Source of the DNA: Gammaproteobacteria bacterium
GTDB lineage: Bacteria; Pseudomonadota; Gammaproteobacteria; Burkholderiales; Gallionellaceae
Direction: 5' to 3'
DNA: 64,000 nucleotides
NCBI GenBank assembly: GCA_018813765.1
Contig: JAHJBC010000006.1
Coordinates: forward strand, 124,001 to 188,000
The notes under the pieces were generated by a model. The model saw only the letters and a list, made by a program, of their open reading frames with translations. It ran no database searches and was not told the DNA's origin. The number at the start of each line of letters is the position of its first letter. The first letter of the stretch is position 1. Positions 10,733-19,700 of the stretch are shown piece after piece. The position numbers and the translations under genes were made by a program.

Positions 10733-11275
10733 ATGTATCGCCTGCTTCTGCTGCTGCTTGCCGGTTGCGCGACCGCGCCCGTCGCGGTGCAACGTTTGCC
10801 GGAGGCGGAGGCGCCGTTCGCCTTCAACGGCCGCGTCGCCGTCAGACAGGGCGAGCAGCGCGACAATGCGGGGGTGCGCTGGGTGCATCGCGGGGTCGAT
10901 GACGAGATCCTGCTGCTCGCCCCGCTTGGACACACGCTGGCGCGCATCCGCCGCGACGAACAGTCGGCCTCGCTGGAGGCTTCCGGCAGGAAATATGCGG
11001 CGCAGGACATGGAATCGCTGATGCAGCAGGTGCTGGGCTGGCAACTGCCGCTGAACGGACTGCGCTACTGGGTTTCCGCCCGGCCTGTCCCCGAAGTCGA
11101 TTCCGCCATCGAACGCGATGCCAACGGCCAGGTAAGCCTGCTGCGCCAGCAAGGCTGGGAGATCAGCTACACGCGCTATGCGGCGGCCACGCCGGATGCC
11201 TTGCCGCTGCGCCTGAAATTGCAGCGCGAGGGGGTGGAAGTGCTGTTGCTGATCGACGAATGGGAAGCGCAATGA
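10733..11275 (+). CDS. lolB: Outer-membrane lipoprotein receptor LolB
   Basis: LolB receives lipoproteins from the periplasmic carrier LolA and inserts them into the outer membrane. The 180-aa protein has a very short signal with lipobox LAGC (Cys 12), then FAFNGRVAVRQGEQR and later GWEISYTRY, as in LolB. It lies 2 bases after the TPR lipoprotein gene and overlaps ispE by 4 bases. This lolB-ispE-tRNA-prs order is conserved in proteobacteria, which supports the call because LolB sequences are weakly conserved. Confidence 0.9.
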   Translation: MYRLLLLLLAGCATAPVAVQRLPEAEAPFAFNGRVAVRQGEQRDNAGVRWVHRGVDDEILLLAPLGHTLARIRRDEQSASLEASGRKYAAQDMESLMQQVLGWQLPLNGLRYWVSARPVPEVDSAIERDANGQVSLLRQQGWEISYTRYAAATPDALPLRLKLQREGVEVLLLIDEWEAQ

Positions 11276-12135
11276 ATACGCTGACCTGTCCCGCTCCAGC
11301 CAAGCTCAACCTGTTCCTGCATGTGGTCGGGCGCCGGGCCGACGGTTACCACCTGCTGCAGACCCTGTTCCGTTTTATCGACCTTGGCGATACCCTGCAT
11401 TTCACCCTGTGCGCCGACGGCGAGGTCCGCCGCATCGGTGCCCTGGAGGGGGTGCCGCCGGAGCAGGACCTGTGCGTGCGCGCCGCGCGCCTGTTGCAGC
11501 AGGAGACGGGCTGCGGGCTGGGCGTGGACATCGCGCTGGAAAAGCGCATCCCCATGGGCGGTGGGCTGGGCGGCGGCAGTTCGGACGCGGCGACCACCCT
11601 GCTGGCCCTGAATCGCCTGTGGGGGCTGGGTTTGTCGCGCGAGCGGCTGATGCAACTGGGCCTGACGCTGGGGGCCGATGTGCCGGTGTTCGTGTTCGGC
11701 GAGAACGCTTTCGCCGAGGGGGTGGGCGAACGGCTGCAACCTTACCCCGTGCCCGAAGCCTGGTATGTGGTGTTGTGCCCCCCGGTGCAGGTGCCGACGG
11801 CAAGGATATTCACCCATCCCGAATTGACACGAAATACGATTTCGATGACAATGCGCGCCCTTCCGAAGGGGCCGGATTTCCGTTTGGGGCTGCTGGGCAA
11901 CGATCTTCAGGCGGTAGCCTGCAAGCTGTATCCCGAAGTGGCCGAACACCTTGCATGGCTGTCGCGTTTCGCGCCTGCATTGATGACCGGTTCCGGCGCG
12001 TGCGTTTTCGCCGAATTCGCCACGGAAGCAGCAGCACAAGCGGTATTGCAGCAGTTGCCTGCCCCTATGCGCGGATTCGTCGCGCGCGGCTTGCAACAGC
12101 ATCCGCTAAAGGATTTTGCAGCAGAAGCACCGTAG
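11272..12135 (+). CDS. ispE: 4-diphosphocytidyl-2-C-methyl-D-erythritol kinase IspE
   Basis: IspE is the GHMP-family kinase that phosphorylates CDP-methylerythritol in the non-mevalonate isoprenoid pathway. The 287-aa protein shows PAPAKLNLFLHVVGRRADGYH at the N-terminus (substrate Lys), the ATP loop PMGGGLGGGSSDAATT near residues 92-107 and MTGSGACVF near the C-terminus. The ATG at 11272 overlaps the lolB stop (ATGA). tRNA-Gln follows 23 bases after the stop. Confidence 0.95.
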   Translation: MNTLTCPAPAKLNLFLHVVGRRADGYHLLQTLFRFIDLGDTLHFTLCADGEVRRIGALEGVPPEQDLCVRAARLLQQETGCGLGVDIALEKRIPMGGGLGGGSSDAATTLLALNRLWGLGLSRERLMQLGLTLGADVPVFVFGENAFAEGVGERLQPYPVPEAWYVVLCPPVQVPTARIFTHPELTRNTISMTMRALPKGPDFRLGLLGNDLQAVACKLYPEVAEHLAWLSRFAPALMTGSGACVFAEFATEAAAQAVLQQLPAPMRGFVARGLQQHPLKDFAAEAP

Positions 12136-12158
12136 TAGATTGCTTCTTCAGAAGTTAT

Positions 12159-12233
12159 TGGGGAGTCGCCAAGTGGTAAGGCATCGGATTTTGATTCCGA
12201 CATTCGTAGGTTCGATCCCTACCTCCCCAGCCA
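12159..12233 (+). tRNA. tRNA-Gln (anticodon TTG)
   Basis: This is a 75-base cloverleaf. Acceptor arm TGGGGAG pairs with CTCCCCA at 12223-12229, discriminator G is at 12230 and CCA is encoded at 12231-12233. The anticodon stem TCGGA/TCCGA (12184-12188 with 12196-12200) encloses loop TTTTGAT, with TTG at 12191-12193. The T-loop region GGTTCGATCC is present. It reads Gln CAA and CAG. Confidence 0.97.
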
Positions 12234-12252
12234 GTTTCTCAATCAGGTCGTG

Positions 12253-12273
12253 ATGGGCGTTCGCGCCCATTTT
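12253..12273 (+). terminator. UUCG-capped hairpin between tRNA-Gln and prs
   Basis: A 7-bp perfect stem ATGGGCG/CGCCCAT (12253-12259 with 12264-12270) is capped by TTCG and followed by TTT. The U run is short, so it may be a weak terminator of the tRNA transcript or a 3'-end protecting or attenuating hairpin 16 bases before the prs start. Confidence 0.6.
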
Positions 12274-12289
12274 ACTTTGCGAGGTGACC

Positions 12290-13237
12290 ATGTCCGGCGA
12301 CATGATGGTCTTCACCGGTAATGCCAATCCCAAGCTCGCGCAAGACGTGGCGAAGCACCTGCACATCCATCTTGGGCGCGCCACAGTCAGCCGTTTTTCC
12401 GACGGCGAGGTGATGGTCGAGATCCTCGAACACGTACGCGGCAAGGACATCTTCATCCTGCAATCGACCTGCGCGCCGACCAACGACACGCTGATGGAAG
12501 TGATGGTGATGGTGGATGCGCTCAAACGCGCCTCGGCTGCTCGTATCACGGCCGCCATGCCGTATTTCGGCTATGCGCGCCAGGATCGCCGTCCGCGCTC
12601 GGCGCGCGTGGCAATCACCGCCAAGGTGGTGGCCGACATGCTGGTGGGCGTGGGCGTGGACCGTCTGCTGACCATGGACCTGCACTCCGACCAGATCCAG
12701 GGTTTCTTCGACATCCCGGTGGACAACGTCTATGCGGCGCCCATCCTGCTGGGCGACGTGTGGAAGCAGCATTATGACAACCTGATCGTGGTCTCCCCCG
12801 ACGTGGGCGGCGTGGTGCGCGCCCGTGCGCTGGCCAAACGTCTGGAATCGGACCTGGCCATCATCGACAAACGCCGTCCCAAGCCCAATGTGGCCAAGGT
12901 GATGAACATCATCGGCGAAGTCGAAGGCCGCACCTGCATCATCATGGACGACATGGTGGATACGGCGAATACCCTGTGCGAAGCGGCCAATGCTTTGAAA
13001 GAAAAGGGCGCTGCGCGCGTGATCGCCTACTGTACCCATCCGGTGCTGTCCGGTCCCGCCATCGAGCGTATCGAGAAATCGGCGATCGACGAACTGGTGG
13101 TGACCGACACTATCCCGCTGGGTGAAGCGGCGCGCAACTGCAAGCGCATCCGCCAGTTGAGCGTGGCAGAACTGCTGGCCGAGACCATGCGCCGCATCAA
13201 TGCGGAAGAGTCGGTCAGCTCGCTGTTTATGGACTAA
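12290..13237 (+). CDS. prs: Ribose-phosphate pyrophosphokinase (PRPP synthase)
   Basis: Prs makes PRPP from ribose 5-phosphate and ATP for nucleotide, His and Trp synthesis. The 315-aa protein shows [19 protein letters not shown] near the start, the ATP-binding region [10 protein letters not shown], the class signature [16 protein letters not shown] near residue 124 and the PRPP loop [13 protein letters not shown] near 220. I chose the ATG at 12290 (MSGDMMVF) as in relatives; an ATG at 12302 and a GTG at 12284 are also in frame. The next gene, rplY, is 83 bases downstream. Confidence 0.96.
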   Translation: MSGDMMVFTGNANPKLAQDVAKHLHIHLGRATVSRFSDGEVMVEILEHVRGKDIFILQSTCAPTNDTLMEVMVMVDALKRASAARITAAMPYFGYARQDRRPRSARVAITAKVVADMLVGVGVDRLLTMDLHSDQIQGFFDIPVDNVYAAPILLGDVWKQHYDNLIVVSPDVGGVVRARALAKRLESDLAIIDKRRPKPNVAKVMNIIGEVEGRTCIIMDDMVDTANTLCEAANALKEKGAARVIAYCTHPVLSGPAIERIEKSAIDELVVTDTIPLGEAARNCKRIRQLSVAELLAETMRRINAEESVSSLFMD

Positions 13238-13274
13238 AGAATTCGCGGTGATCATTTCGGTCATCGCACAACCC

Positions 13275-13300
13275 GAAGCTCACTGGTCGCGGAGAGCTTC
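13275..13300 (+). promoter_or_regulatory. Short hairpin in the rplY leader
   Basis: GAAGCTC (13275-13281) and GAGCTTC (13294-13300) form a perfect 7-bp stem 20 bases before the rplY start codon. There is no U tract, so it is not a terminator. It could influence rplY translation or mark mRNA processing; this is only structural evidence. Confidence 0.35.
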
Positions 13301-13320
13301 ATCAGAAGTGGAGAAGTAAA

Positions 13321-13965
13321 ATGGCAATCGAAATCGCAGCAACAACACGCAAAGTGCAAGGAACGGGTGCGAGCCGCCGTCTGCGCAAAGCGAACCGCGT
13401 TCCCGGCATCGTCTACGGTTCCGGCGAGGCGACCATGATCGAACTCGATCACAACACACTGTACTACGCCCTGCGCAACGAAGCGTTCCACGCTTCCATC
13501 CTGTCGCTGGACCTGGACGGCAAAAAGGAATCCGTGCTGTTGCGCGACTTCCACATGCATCCGTTCCGCCAGCAAGTGCAACATATCGACTTCCAGCGCG
13601 TCGATGCCAAGAAGAAGGTGCACATGAAAGTGCCGTTGCACTTCATCAACGCCGAAGTCTCTCCCGGTGTGAAGACCGGCGGCGGCATCATCAGCCACGT
13701 GCTGAACGAACTGGAAATCGCCTGCTTGCCGGCCGATCTGCCGACCTCGATCGAAATCGATCTGGCGCATCTGGATCTGGGTCACTCCATCCACGTGTCC
13801 GACGTCAAGCTGCCCAAGGGCGTTGAAGTGGCCGGCCATCACCACGCCACCGATGCCGTGGCGACGGTCACCGTGCCGCGCGGTCACGTCGAAGCCGCTG
13901 CCGAAGCCGCCGCTGCAGAAGCAGCTTCCGCTGCCGCCGCACCCGCAGCAGAAGCCAAGAAGTAA
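13321..13965 (+). CDS. rplY: 50S ribosomal protein L25 (general stress protein Ctc form)
   Basis: L25 binds 5S rRNA. This is the long Ctc/TL5 form (214 aa) with an N-terminal 5S-binding domain ([27 protein letters not shown]) and a C-terminal beta domain ([19 protein letters not shown] and onwards). The tail is an Ala/Glu-rich low-complexity stretch from about residue 185, seen in many proteobacterial Ctc proteins. A GGAG ribosome site precedes the ATG. The prs-rplY-pth-ychF order is conserved, and a strong terminator follows directly. Confidence 0.96.
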   Translation: MAIEIAATTRKVQGTGASRRLRKANRVPGIVYGSGEATMIELDHNTLYYALRNEAFHASILSLDLDGKKESVLLRDFHMHPFRQQVQHIDFQRVDAKKKVHMKVPLHFINAEVSPGVKTGGGIISHVLNELEIACLPADLPTSIEIDLAHLDLGHSIHVSDVKLPKGVEVAGHHHATDAVATVTVPRGHVEAAAEAAAAEAASAAAAPAAEAKK

Positions 13966-13980
13966 TCTGCTTCAGGAACA

Positions 13981-14019
13981 ACCCGCCATGTCATCTAACG
14001 GTGCATGGCGGGTTTTTTC
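13981..14019 (+). terminator. Rho-independent terminator between rplY and pth
   Basis: ACCCGCCATG (13981-13990) pairs with CATGGCGGGT (14004-14013), ten perfect pairs, followed by TTTTTT to about 14018. Its U tract ends only a few bases before the pth start codon at 14023. Confidence 0.9.
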
Positions 14020-14022
14020 ATT

Positions 14023-14601
14023 ATGAGCGAACCGATCAAACTCATCGTCGGGCTAGGCAACCCCGGCAAAGAATACGAAGCCACGCGCCACAACGCCGGG
14101 TTCTGGTGGGTGGACGAGTTGGCACGTTCGCACAATGCGAATTTCAAGGCCGACAGCAAGTTCCACGGCCTCATCGCCAAGGCCAACCTGCACGGCCACG
14201 AAGTGTCCCTGCTCAAACCGCAGACCTTCATGAACGTGAGCGGCCGGTCGGTCGGCGCGGTGGCGCAGTTCTACAAGCTGGAGCCCGCGCAGATACTGGT
14301 GGTGCACGACGAACTCGACCTGCCGCCGGGCAGCGCCAAACTCAAACTGGGCGGCGGCCATGGCGGACACAACGGGCTGAAGGACATCATCGCGCATCTG
14401 GGCACGAAAGATTTCTGGCGTCTGCGCGTCGGTATCGGCCATCCCGGCGACCGTGCGGAAGTGGTTAACTTCGTGCTCAAGGCCGCGCGCAAGGAAGAAC
14501 AGATCTTGATCGATGAAGCGTTGCAGCGCGCGCAGGATGTCGCGGCGCTGATCATCGAAGGCAAACTTGAAGCGGCGATGCTGAAGCTGCATAGTGCGTA
14601 G
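14023..14601 (+). CDS. pth: Peptidyl-tRNA hydrolase Pth
   Basis: Pth releases tRNA from prematurely dropped-off peptidyl-tRNA. The 192-aa protein carries [20 protein letters not shown] (active-site Asn and His), [11 protein letters not shown] (Asp) and [13 protein letters not shown], all intact. Family alignment supports the ATG at 14023 ([10 protein letters not shown]); an in-frame ATG at 14005 lies inside the terminator stem and would add MAGFFI. The gene therefore starts immediately behind a strong terminator, so it needs read-through or a promoter overlapping the rplY end. Confidence 0.95.
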   Translation: MSEPIKLIVGLGNPGKEYEATRHNAGFWWVDELARSHNANFKADSKFHGLIAKANLHGHEVSLLKPQTFMNVSGRSVGAVAQFYKLEPAQILVVHDELDLPPGSAKLKLGGGHGGHNGLKDIIAHLGTKDFWRLRVGIGHPGDRAEVVNFVLKAARKEEQILIDEALQRAQDVAALIIEGKLEAAMLKLHSA

Positions 14602-14663
14602 CAGGCCACAACCTCTTCCGCAGATTTCGTAGGGTGTTATCGCCGAGTGAGGTTGCCACAAAC

Positions 14664-14770
14664 GCCCCCTTTGCAAAAGGGGCAGGAGCGAAGCGGAGGG
14701 GGATTTGCGGCAGGATTAATTTTTGCAGTCCGTAAAATCCCCCTCCCGTCCCCCTTTGATAAAGGGGGAA
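14664..14770. repeat. Intergenic inverted repeat, CCCCCTTTGCAAAAGGGG type (copy 1)
   Basis: Two small hairpins (CCCCCTTTGCAAAAGGGG near 14665-14682, and CCCCCTTTGATAAAGGGGG near 14749-14767) flank an inner inverted pair, AGGGGGATTT near 14697-14706 and AAATCCCCCT near 14735-14744. The element sits in the pth-ychF gap (14602-14890), which otherwise holds no gene I can see. A second copy is at 48169-48264. Confidence 0.85.
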
Positions 14771-14890
14771 ACCGACGCAGCATGTCATCTTGAGCTTCGC
14801 GTGGCTGTATCGGCATATCGAGGGGCTAAACGATGAACACTCTCGGCTTTAATGCCGGAGGATTGATATTTTGAATTTAAGGAAACAACC

Positions 14891-15982
14891 ATGAGTCTCA
14901 AATGCGGTATCGTCGGTCTCCCCAACGTGGGCAAATCCACGCTGTTCAATGCGCTCACCAAGGCGGGCATCGCGGCGGAGAACTATCCCTTCTGCACTAT
15001 CGAGCCCAACGTCGGCATCGTCGAAGTGCCCGATCCGCGCATGGACGAGTTGGCCAAGATCGTGAAACCGCAGCGCATGCAACCCGCCATCGTCGAGTTC
15101 GTCGATATCGCGGGTCTGGTCGCGGGCGCGTCCAAGGGTGAAGGCCTGGGCAACCAGTTCCTCGCCAACATCCGCGAGACCGACGCGATTGTGAATGTCG
15201 TGCGCTGCTTCGACGACGAGAATGTGGTGCACGTGGCCGGCAAGGTCGATCCGATATCCGACATCGAAGTCATCCTCACCGAACTGGCACTGGCCGACAT
15301 GGCTGTTGTAGAGCGAACCATTCAGCGCGACGGCAAGAAAGCCAAATCCGGCGACAAGGATGCGCAAAAACTGGTGGCGGTGCTTGAGAAACTGTTGCCG
15401 CACCTGAACGAAGGCAAGCCCGCGCGCACTTTCAACCTGAGCGATGACGACAAGATCATCATCAAGCCGCTGTGTCTGCTCACCATCAAACCCGCGATGT
15501 ATGTCGGCAACGTGCTGGAAGATGGCTTCGAGAACAACCCGTACCTGGATAAGTTGCGCGAACATGCGGCGAAAGAGGGCGCACCCGTCGTCGCGCTGTG
15601 CGCCAAGATCGAAGCCGAGCTTGCCGATCTGGAAGATGCCGACAAGAAAGAATTCCTCGCCGACCTCGGCCTGGACGAACCCGGCCTGAACAAGCTGATC
15701 CGTACCGGCTACGACCTGCTCGGCCTGCAGACCTACTTCACCGCCGGTGTGAAAGAAGTGCGTGCCTGGACCATCCACAAAGGTGACACCGCCCCGCAAG
15801 CCGCCGGTGTCATCCACACCGACTTCGAAAAAGGCTTCATCCGCGCACAGACCATCTCTTTCGCCGACTTCATCGCTTGCGGCGGCGAAGCGGGCGCCAA
15901 GGAGAAGGGCAAGATGCGTGTGGAAGGAAAAGAATACGTCGTGCAGGATGGCGATGTGATGAACTTCTTGTTCAACGTCTAA
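14891..15982 (+). CDS. ychF: Redox-regulated ATPase YchF (Obg/OLA1 family)
   Basis: YchF is a ribosome-associated P-loop NTPase of the Obg family that prefers ATP. The 363-aa protein begins [17 protein letters not shown] (Walker A/G1 at residues 10-17), has [19 protein letters not shown] (G3) and ends with the TGS-like domain ([33 protein letters not shown]). Length and motifs are typical. It is the last gene of the housekeeping run; a different base composition begins just downstream. Confidence 0.96.
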   Translation: MSLKCGIVGLPNVGKSTLFNALTKAGIAAENYPFCTIEPNVGIVEVPDPRMDELAKIVKPQRMQPAIVEFVDIAGLVAGASKGEGLGNQFLANIRETDAIVNVVRCFDDENVVHVAGKVDPISDIEVILTELALADMAVVERTIQRDGKKAKSGDKDAQKLVAVLEKLLPHLNEGKPARTFNLSDDDKIIIKPLCLLTIKPAMYVGNVLEDGFENNPYLDKLREHAAKEGAPVVALCAKIEAELADLEDADKKEFLADLGLDEPGLNKLIRTGYDLLGLQTYFTAGVKEVRAWTIHKGDTAPQAAGVIHTDFEKGFIRAQTISFADFIACGGEAGAKEKGKMRVEGKEYVVQDGDVMNFLFNV

Positions 15983-16136
15983 GCAGGTATTCAGGTTTTA
16001 TCTGGCGGGCATCGTCCGGTGCTCTGCCTTTGCGGACGTCGGAATGCTTTGTTACCGGAGTCCGCTCCTAACCCATAAGAGACAATTTTGCCTCCCAACA
16101 AGGGACGTTCAAGGTACTGCGGGACTTCGGTTTACT

Positions 16137-16973
16137 TTAGCAGGTGCCCGGTTCAAAGCTAAATGCGCTGTTAAGCACGTAACCAGTTGCGCCATTGTCT
16201 AGCTTAACTTCATACCAGTAATATCCATCACTGCGAAGACCTATTGCTAATACTGTAGCAAGCTCAAATTTCGTGGTTGTATATACCAATTTTGAGCGTT
16301 CATTGGGCAGCGAAAAAATATCTGTCACGTCTGTTAAACAGGCTCGTCCATCTTTCAAAATTGCTTGCATAGCATATTCTGAGCCTGTCCAACCAAACCA
16401 GTAATTAGTATCGCACCCAGAGCAAAATGCTGGCGTGATGTATCCATTCTTTACAACTATCCCCAATATTGGTTCAGTCATGTCTCGTAATAGCCAGCGA
16501 GGGGTCGCCGAAACTCTTGGTTCCACAGTTTGGAGAACCAAGGCATAAAACTTTTGGCCTCGCACGATAATAGCTGCGACATCGTCATTGCCATCCTGAT
16601 TTGTGTCTGCCACAACAAAAGGTTCTAATTCATGTGAATTAAGCACCTTGGCACTATCCTCTGGTAAATCGGAGGGAGACAGAAGATGATATGCAGGATA
16701 CCTCGATAGGAACGCCACTAGAATTGGTGGCGGCACTGCCTTTTCTGTATTGACCAATGCATTCTGATCAAAGCTTGAAGCAGGAGCACTATGCGGCCCA
16801 AGCTTAATTATGTCAGGCGCATCTAATAGTTGCGTCACAGGTACGGCCTGTGTTGCTGCAGGATGTATTGGTTCCTCCTGCTTAGAACAGGAACACAGGA
16901 TAATTGAACACACCAACAGAACTGAACGGCTGAACATAGAGCGGGGCAAAATGGGCTGCTTAGAACTTTTCAT
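16137..16973 (-). CDS. Hypothetical lipoprotein, AT-rich and probably acquired
   Basis: I do not recognise a family. The start at 16973 (MKSSKQPI) gives about 278 aa with a hydrophobic signal and lipobox-like ILCSC; ATGs at 16988 and 16937 are alternatives and none has a clear ribosome site. The middle contains VADTNQDGNDDVAAI, a Ca-binding-like loop as in FG-GAP/dockerin proteins. A WFGWTG-rich region with paired Cys follows, and the C-terminus (about the last 55 residues, YYWYEVKLDNGATGYV) looks like an SH3-type fold. The region is clearly lower in GC than its neighbours and the gene stands alone, both signs of transfer. Confidence 0.7.
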   Translation of the reverse strand: MKSSKQPILPRSMFSRSVLLVCSIILCSCSKQEEPIHPAATQAVPVTQLLDAPDIIKLGPHSAPASSFDQNALVNTEKAVPPPILVAFLSRYPAYHLLSPSDLPEDSAKVLNSHELEPFVVADTNQDGNDDVAAIIVRGQKFYALVLQTVEPRVSATPRWLLRDMTEPILGIVVKNGYITPAFCSGCDTNYWFGWTGSEYAMQAILKDGRACLTDVTDIFSLPNERSKLVYTTTKFELATVLAIGLRSDGYYWYEVKLDNGATGYVLNSAFSFEPGTC

Positions 16974-17058
16974 CGGGCAGAGATTCATGGAAGGTGAATA
17001 TTCGGAGAGGTGATGCAGGAATCTATCTCACCCTTGCAGCGAGGGCAATATGCCAATT

Positions 17059-17078
17059 GGCCTATATCCGGCCTATAT
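17059..17078. promoter_or_regulatory. Tandem GGCCTATAT repeat upstream of the AT-rich lipoprotein gene
   Basis: The 9-mer GGCCTATAT occurs at 17059-17067 and again at 17070-17078, an 11-base (one helical turn) period, in the upstream region of the minus-strand lipoprotein gene. The same 9-mer occurs at 59506-59514 upstream of another lipoprotein gene. It could be an operator; no regulator is identified. Confidence 0.3.
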
Positions 17079-17194
17079 ATCCGAACGACCGCTTCTGGCG
17101 GTAGCTGCCACAGCCTACCACTTTCTCGGCTTTCCGTTTAGGCCGAACCTCGGCCGCCGCGTTTTAATGTTGCCGTATAGCAATTCGTTGGTTT

Positions 17195-18205
17195 CTACCG
17201 GGCGATCACCATTTCAATGATCGCGCCCCCCAGTTCCTGCTTGAGTATCGCATCGGCCTGATCCATGGCGCGGCGGGTGGAGCCTTCCTTGTTCTGGGCG
17301 TTGCCCTTGACGATCCACTGCCGGGTTCCGCGTATCCGGTTGCCGGCGGTTTCGATCAGGGTGATTTCAAGGCTGCCGCGTTGCCAGTACCAGCCGTCTT
17401 TCAAACCCAGGTCGACCAGGTTCATGTTCGCCTGTACGACGAATTGCGGTTGATTGCCGGTATCCAGCACGAATCCGCTTTGGGCCAATGCGCCGGCCAC
17501 CATTTCCTTTAATCCTGCGGGCGAGTCCTTCGTCACGCGCGGCGCGATGCTTACCCGTTTCAGCAGTTCGCCCATATCCGATTTGAGTTTTGCGCTGCTC
17601 CATTGCGCTTCCATGCCGCGACCGGTGATGTCCACGACTTGCAGGTTCTTTTGCAGTGCCTCGCGTTCCTGCTGCACTTCGAAAGCGCGGCTGGCGGCGG
17701 CGATCTTCATGAACAGGTCGTCGGCCTTGCGCGATTGTTCGATGTGGGTGCGGGTGGTGGCGTCGAGTTCGCCGATCTGCTGGCGCAGGCTGGTTGCGGT
17801 CTGTTGGCGTGGCAGGATGGCCAGCGCGTGGTGGTTGCCGCTGGCGGGGTCTTGCCACAGTTCGGCGATCTGGATGCCGCTGATGATCTTGTCGGTGCGT
17901 GTGCTGATCTGGCGCGATGCCTGTTGTTCATACTGCAATGCACCGGAAGAATCGGATTTGGCGCGCTGTATGTCGTCGCTGCTCACGACCACTGCCACCT
18001 GGAACACTTTGGCTACATCGGCGCGCGCGCGGTCTTTCGCTTCTTCCTGCGTGGCGGCCTGTCCGCGGCCGGTCAGGTATTGTTCGCTTGTGTATTTGGC
18101 ACTGTTACCGGCGACCCAGTCGGGTACGGTCGGCTGGCTGGCACAGCCGGAGAGGAGGGTGAGTGCCAGTGCGATTGCGGAATAGGTAGAGAGTTTCATC
18201 TTCAT
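17195..18205 (-). CDS. LPP20-family lipoprotein, long form
   Basis: The 336-aa protein has a clear lipoprotein signal with lipobox LSGC (Cys 21). The N-terminal half (VPDWV, then YLTGRGQAATQEEAKDRARA) matches the LPP20 domain, which is rich in conserved Ala/Arg helices. A C-terminal domain (about 215-336) with LEITLIETAGNRIRGTRQW is a second beta-rich module. It is the last gene of a four-gene minus-strand lipoprotein operon and shares the LPP20 module with the first gene, suggesting an old duplication. The role is unknown; the LpoB-like gene in the operon points to the cell wall or outer membrane. Confidence 0.8.
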   Translation of the reverse strand: MKMKLSTYSAIALALTLLSGCASQPTVPDWVAGNSAKYTSEQYLTGRGQAATQEEAKDRARADVAKVFQVAVVVSSDDIQRAKSDSSGALQYEQQASRQISTRTDKIISGIQIAELWQDPASGNHHALAILPRQQTATSLRQQIGELDATTRTHIEQSRKADDLFMKIAAASRAFEVQQEREALQKNLQVVDITGRGMEAQWSSAKLKSDMGELLKRVSIAPRVTKDSPAGLKEMVAGALAQSGFVLDTGNQPQFVVQANMNLVDLGLKDGWYWQRGSLEITLIETAGNRIRGTRQWIVKGNAQNKEGSTRRAMDQADAILKQELGGAIIEMVIAR

Positions 18206-18223
18206 CTCCTGGTGACGTGATCG

Positions 18224-19651
18224 TTAGGGCAACGTATGCCGGGTCAGGTAGGTTTTGCGCTCCTTGCGGATGACGACTTGCGGCAGTACTTCGGTCGAGA
18301 TCGTCTGCCCGCTCTTTCCCAGCAACTCCACGGTGACATCATAGCTGCCCGGCGGCAGCGGGAGCCGGGCCAGTTGCACGTTGGCGGGCAGGGTCAGCCA
18401 ACTGCGCGTGTCGGCGCGTTCGGTGGCGATGGCGGCAACCCGCACAAGCAGCGAACCGAGCAGCTTTACGGCTGCATCATCCCCCTGTCTGCCGGATTTA
18501 TCCACGGCCTCCTGCAGCACGCCCTTGGATATCGCGCGGGCCACGGCGCGGGCGGTGATGGCGGGCATGCGCGCGCTGAGGCTGGCACGGGCGATGGCGT
18601 CGATGTCTTCCATCAACTGGGTGTCGGCCTGCCTGCCGGAGACGCTGATGCGCGCGCCCGCGATGCGGTTGGGGCGCGATTCGTAATAGGGCAGGGCGAT
18701 ATTGACCAGCACCGGCGGCGCGGTCGAGTCGGATACAGCTTGCGCCGCGCGCCTGGGCGGCAATGGGCGCGGAGGGCGTTTGGAAGTATCGGTCACGACC
18801 GAAGGACCCGGCGCCCAGGTGCCGATGACATGCTCACGCTTGATGGGCGCGAGGCCGCTGTTCAGGATGAAGACCAGCTCGCCTTCCGGCTCCGCCTGTG
18901 CGGCGTCCAGTTGCGGCGGCGCGATGTCGAATTCCTTGCAGTACTTCGCCAGTTCCTCGTTCAGGCCTTGCTGTTGTGCCAGCCGCACCAGGTCATGTTT
19001 CAGCATGGCCGGCATGTCGACGGAAAAATTCACCCGGTATTTCTTGTAGGCCTCATACGCCTTGCGGTAGGCGATCATGGCGTTGCTCCATTCGCCCAGT
19101 TCCTCGTAGATCAGGCCGGAGAGGTAGCGCGACAGCGCATCTTCGGTGAACTTGCTGGCCGGGATGTCCTCGCCGATCTCGCGCAGCTTGATGTCCACCT
19201 GCAGGGCTTCGACCCTGGCCTCGTAGCGCTCGCCCAGTTCCAGGTAATTGAGCGCCATATAGAGATGCACCAGCACCTGCTCGTAATCGTCTCCCGCGTA
19301 GCTGACGGTGGCGTCGTTGATCACGAAAGACAGCGTGTTCTCGCTCACGCTGGCGGCATACAGCCGCTCCATCTCCTGCTTGGCGGCTTCCAGCGACGTG
19401 TTGGAAGCGGTGAAGTCGCGCATCATGCGCTGCACCATGCCCTTGTTGAGCAGATACAGCACGCGGTCTTTCTGGTTTTGGGAATGTTCCTCGATGGTCT
19501 GCAACGCCGCGTCGTATTGCTGTCCCGCCAACTGCTGCTCGACGATGCCGAAGGAGTTGCTGTAGGTGGCGCAACCGGTCAGGGCCAGGACGCAGGCCAG
19601 CGTTGCCAGACGGACAGAAAGCCTGCCGATGCGCACTGGCAGGCTTTCCAT
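18224..19651 (-). CDS. COG3014-type lipoprotein with TPR-like N-terminal half
   Basis: The protein is about 475 aa when started at the ATG at 19651 (MESLPVRIGRL), giving a lipobox LTGC; the frame is also open to an ATG at 19693. The N-terminal half contains helical repeat-like segments (QYDAALQTIEEHSQNQKDR, LGEWSNAMIAYRKAYEAYK). The C-terminal half has a beta-rich part with LPPGSYDVTVELLGKSG. This matches the uncharacterised COG3014 family, which is typically encoded beside LpoB-like and LPP20-like lipoproteins, as here. The family function is not established. Confidence 0.8.
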   Translation of the reverse strand: MESLPVRIGRLSVRLATLACVLALTGCATYSNSFGIVEQQLAGQQYDAALQTIEEHSQNQKDRVLYLLNKGMVQRMMRDFTASNTSLEAAKQEMERLYAASVSENTLSFVINDATVSYAGDDYEQVLVHLYMALNYLELGERYEARVEALQVDIKLREIGEDIPASKFTEDALSRYLSGLIYEELGEWSNAMIAYRKAYEAYKKYRVNFSVDMPAMLKHDLVRLAQQQGLNEELAKYCKEFDIAPPQLDAAQAEPEGELVFILNSGLAPIKREHVIGTWAPGPSVVTDTSKRPPRPLPPRRAAQAVSDSTAPPVLVNIALPYYESRPNRIAGARISVSGRQADTQLMEDIDAIARASLSARMPAITARAVARAISKGVLQEAVDKSGRQGDDAAVKLLGSLLVRVAAIATERADTRSWLTLPANVQLARLPLPPGSYDVTVELLGKSGQTISTEVLPQVVIRKERKTYLTRHTLP

Positions 19652-19700
19652 CCCGCCGCACAAGAGCAGGGTGGAAAGCGGAAGTTGCGTCATCTGCGGG

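Noticed and set aside
16269-16280. GTATATAC inside the AT-rich lipoprotein gene as an antitoxin site
   Set aside because: Single occurrence within coding sequence of an AT-rich gene, 28 kb from the toxin-antitoxin pair; probably chance.
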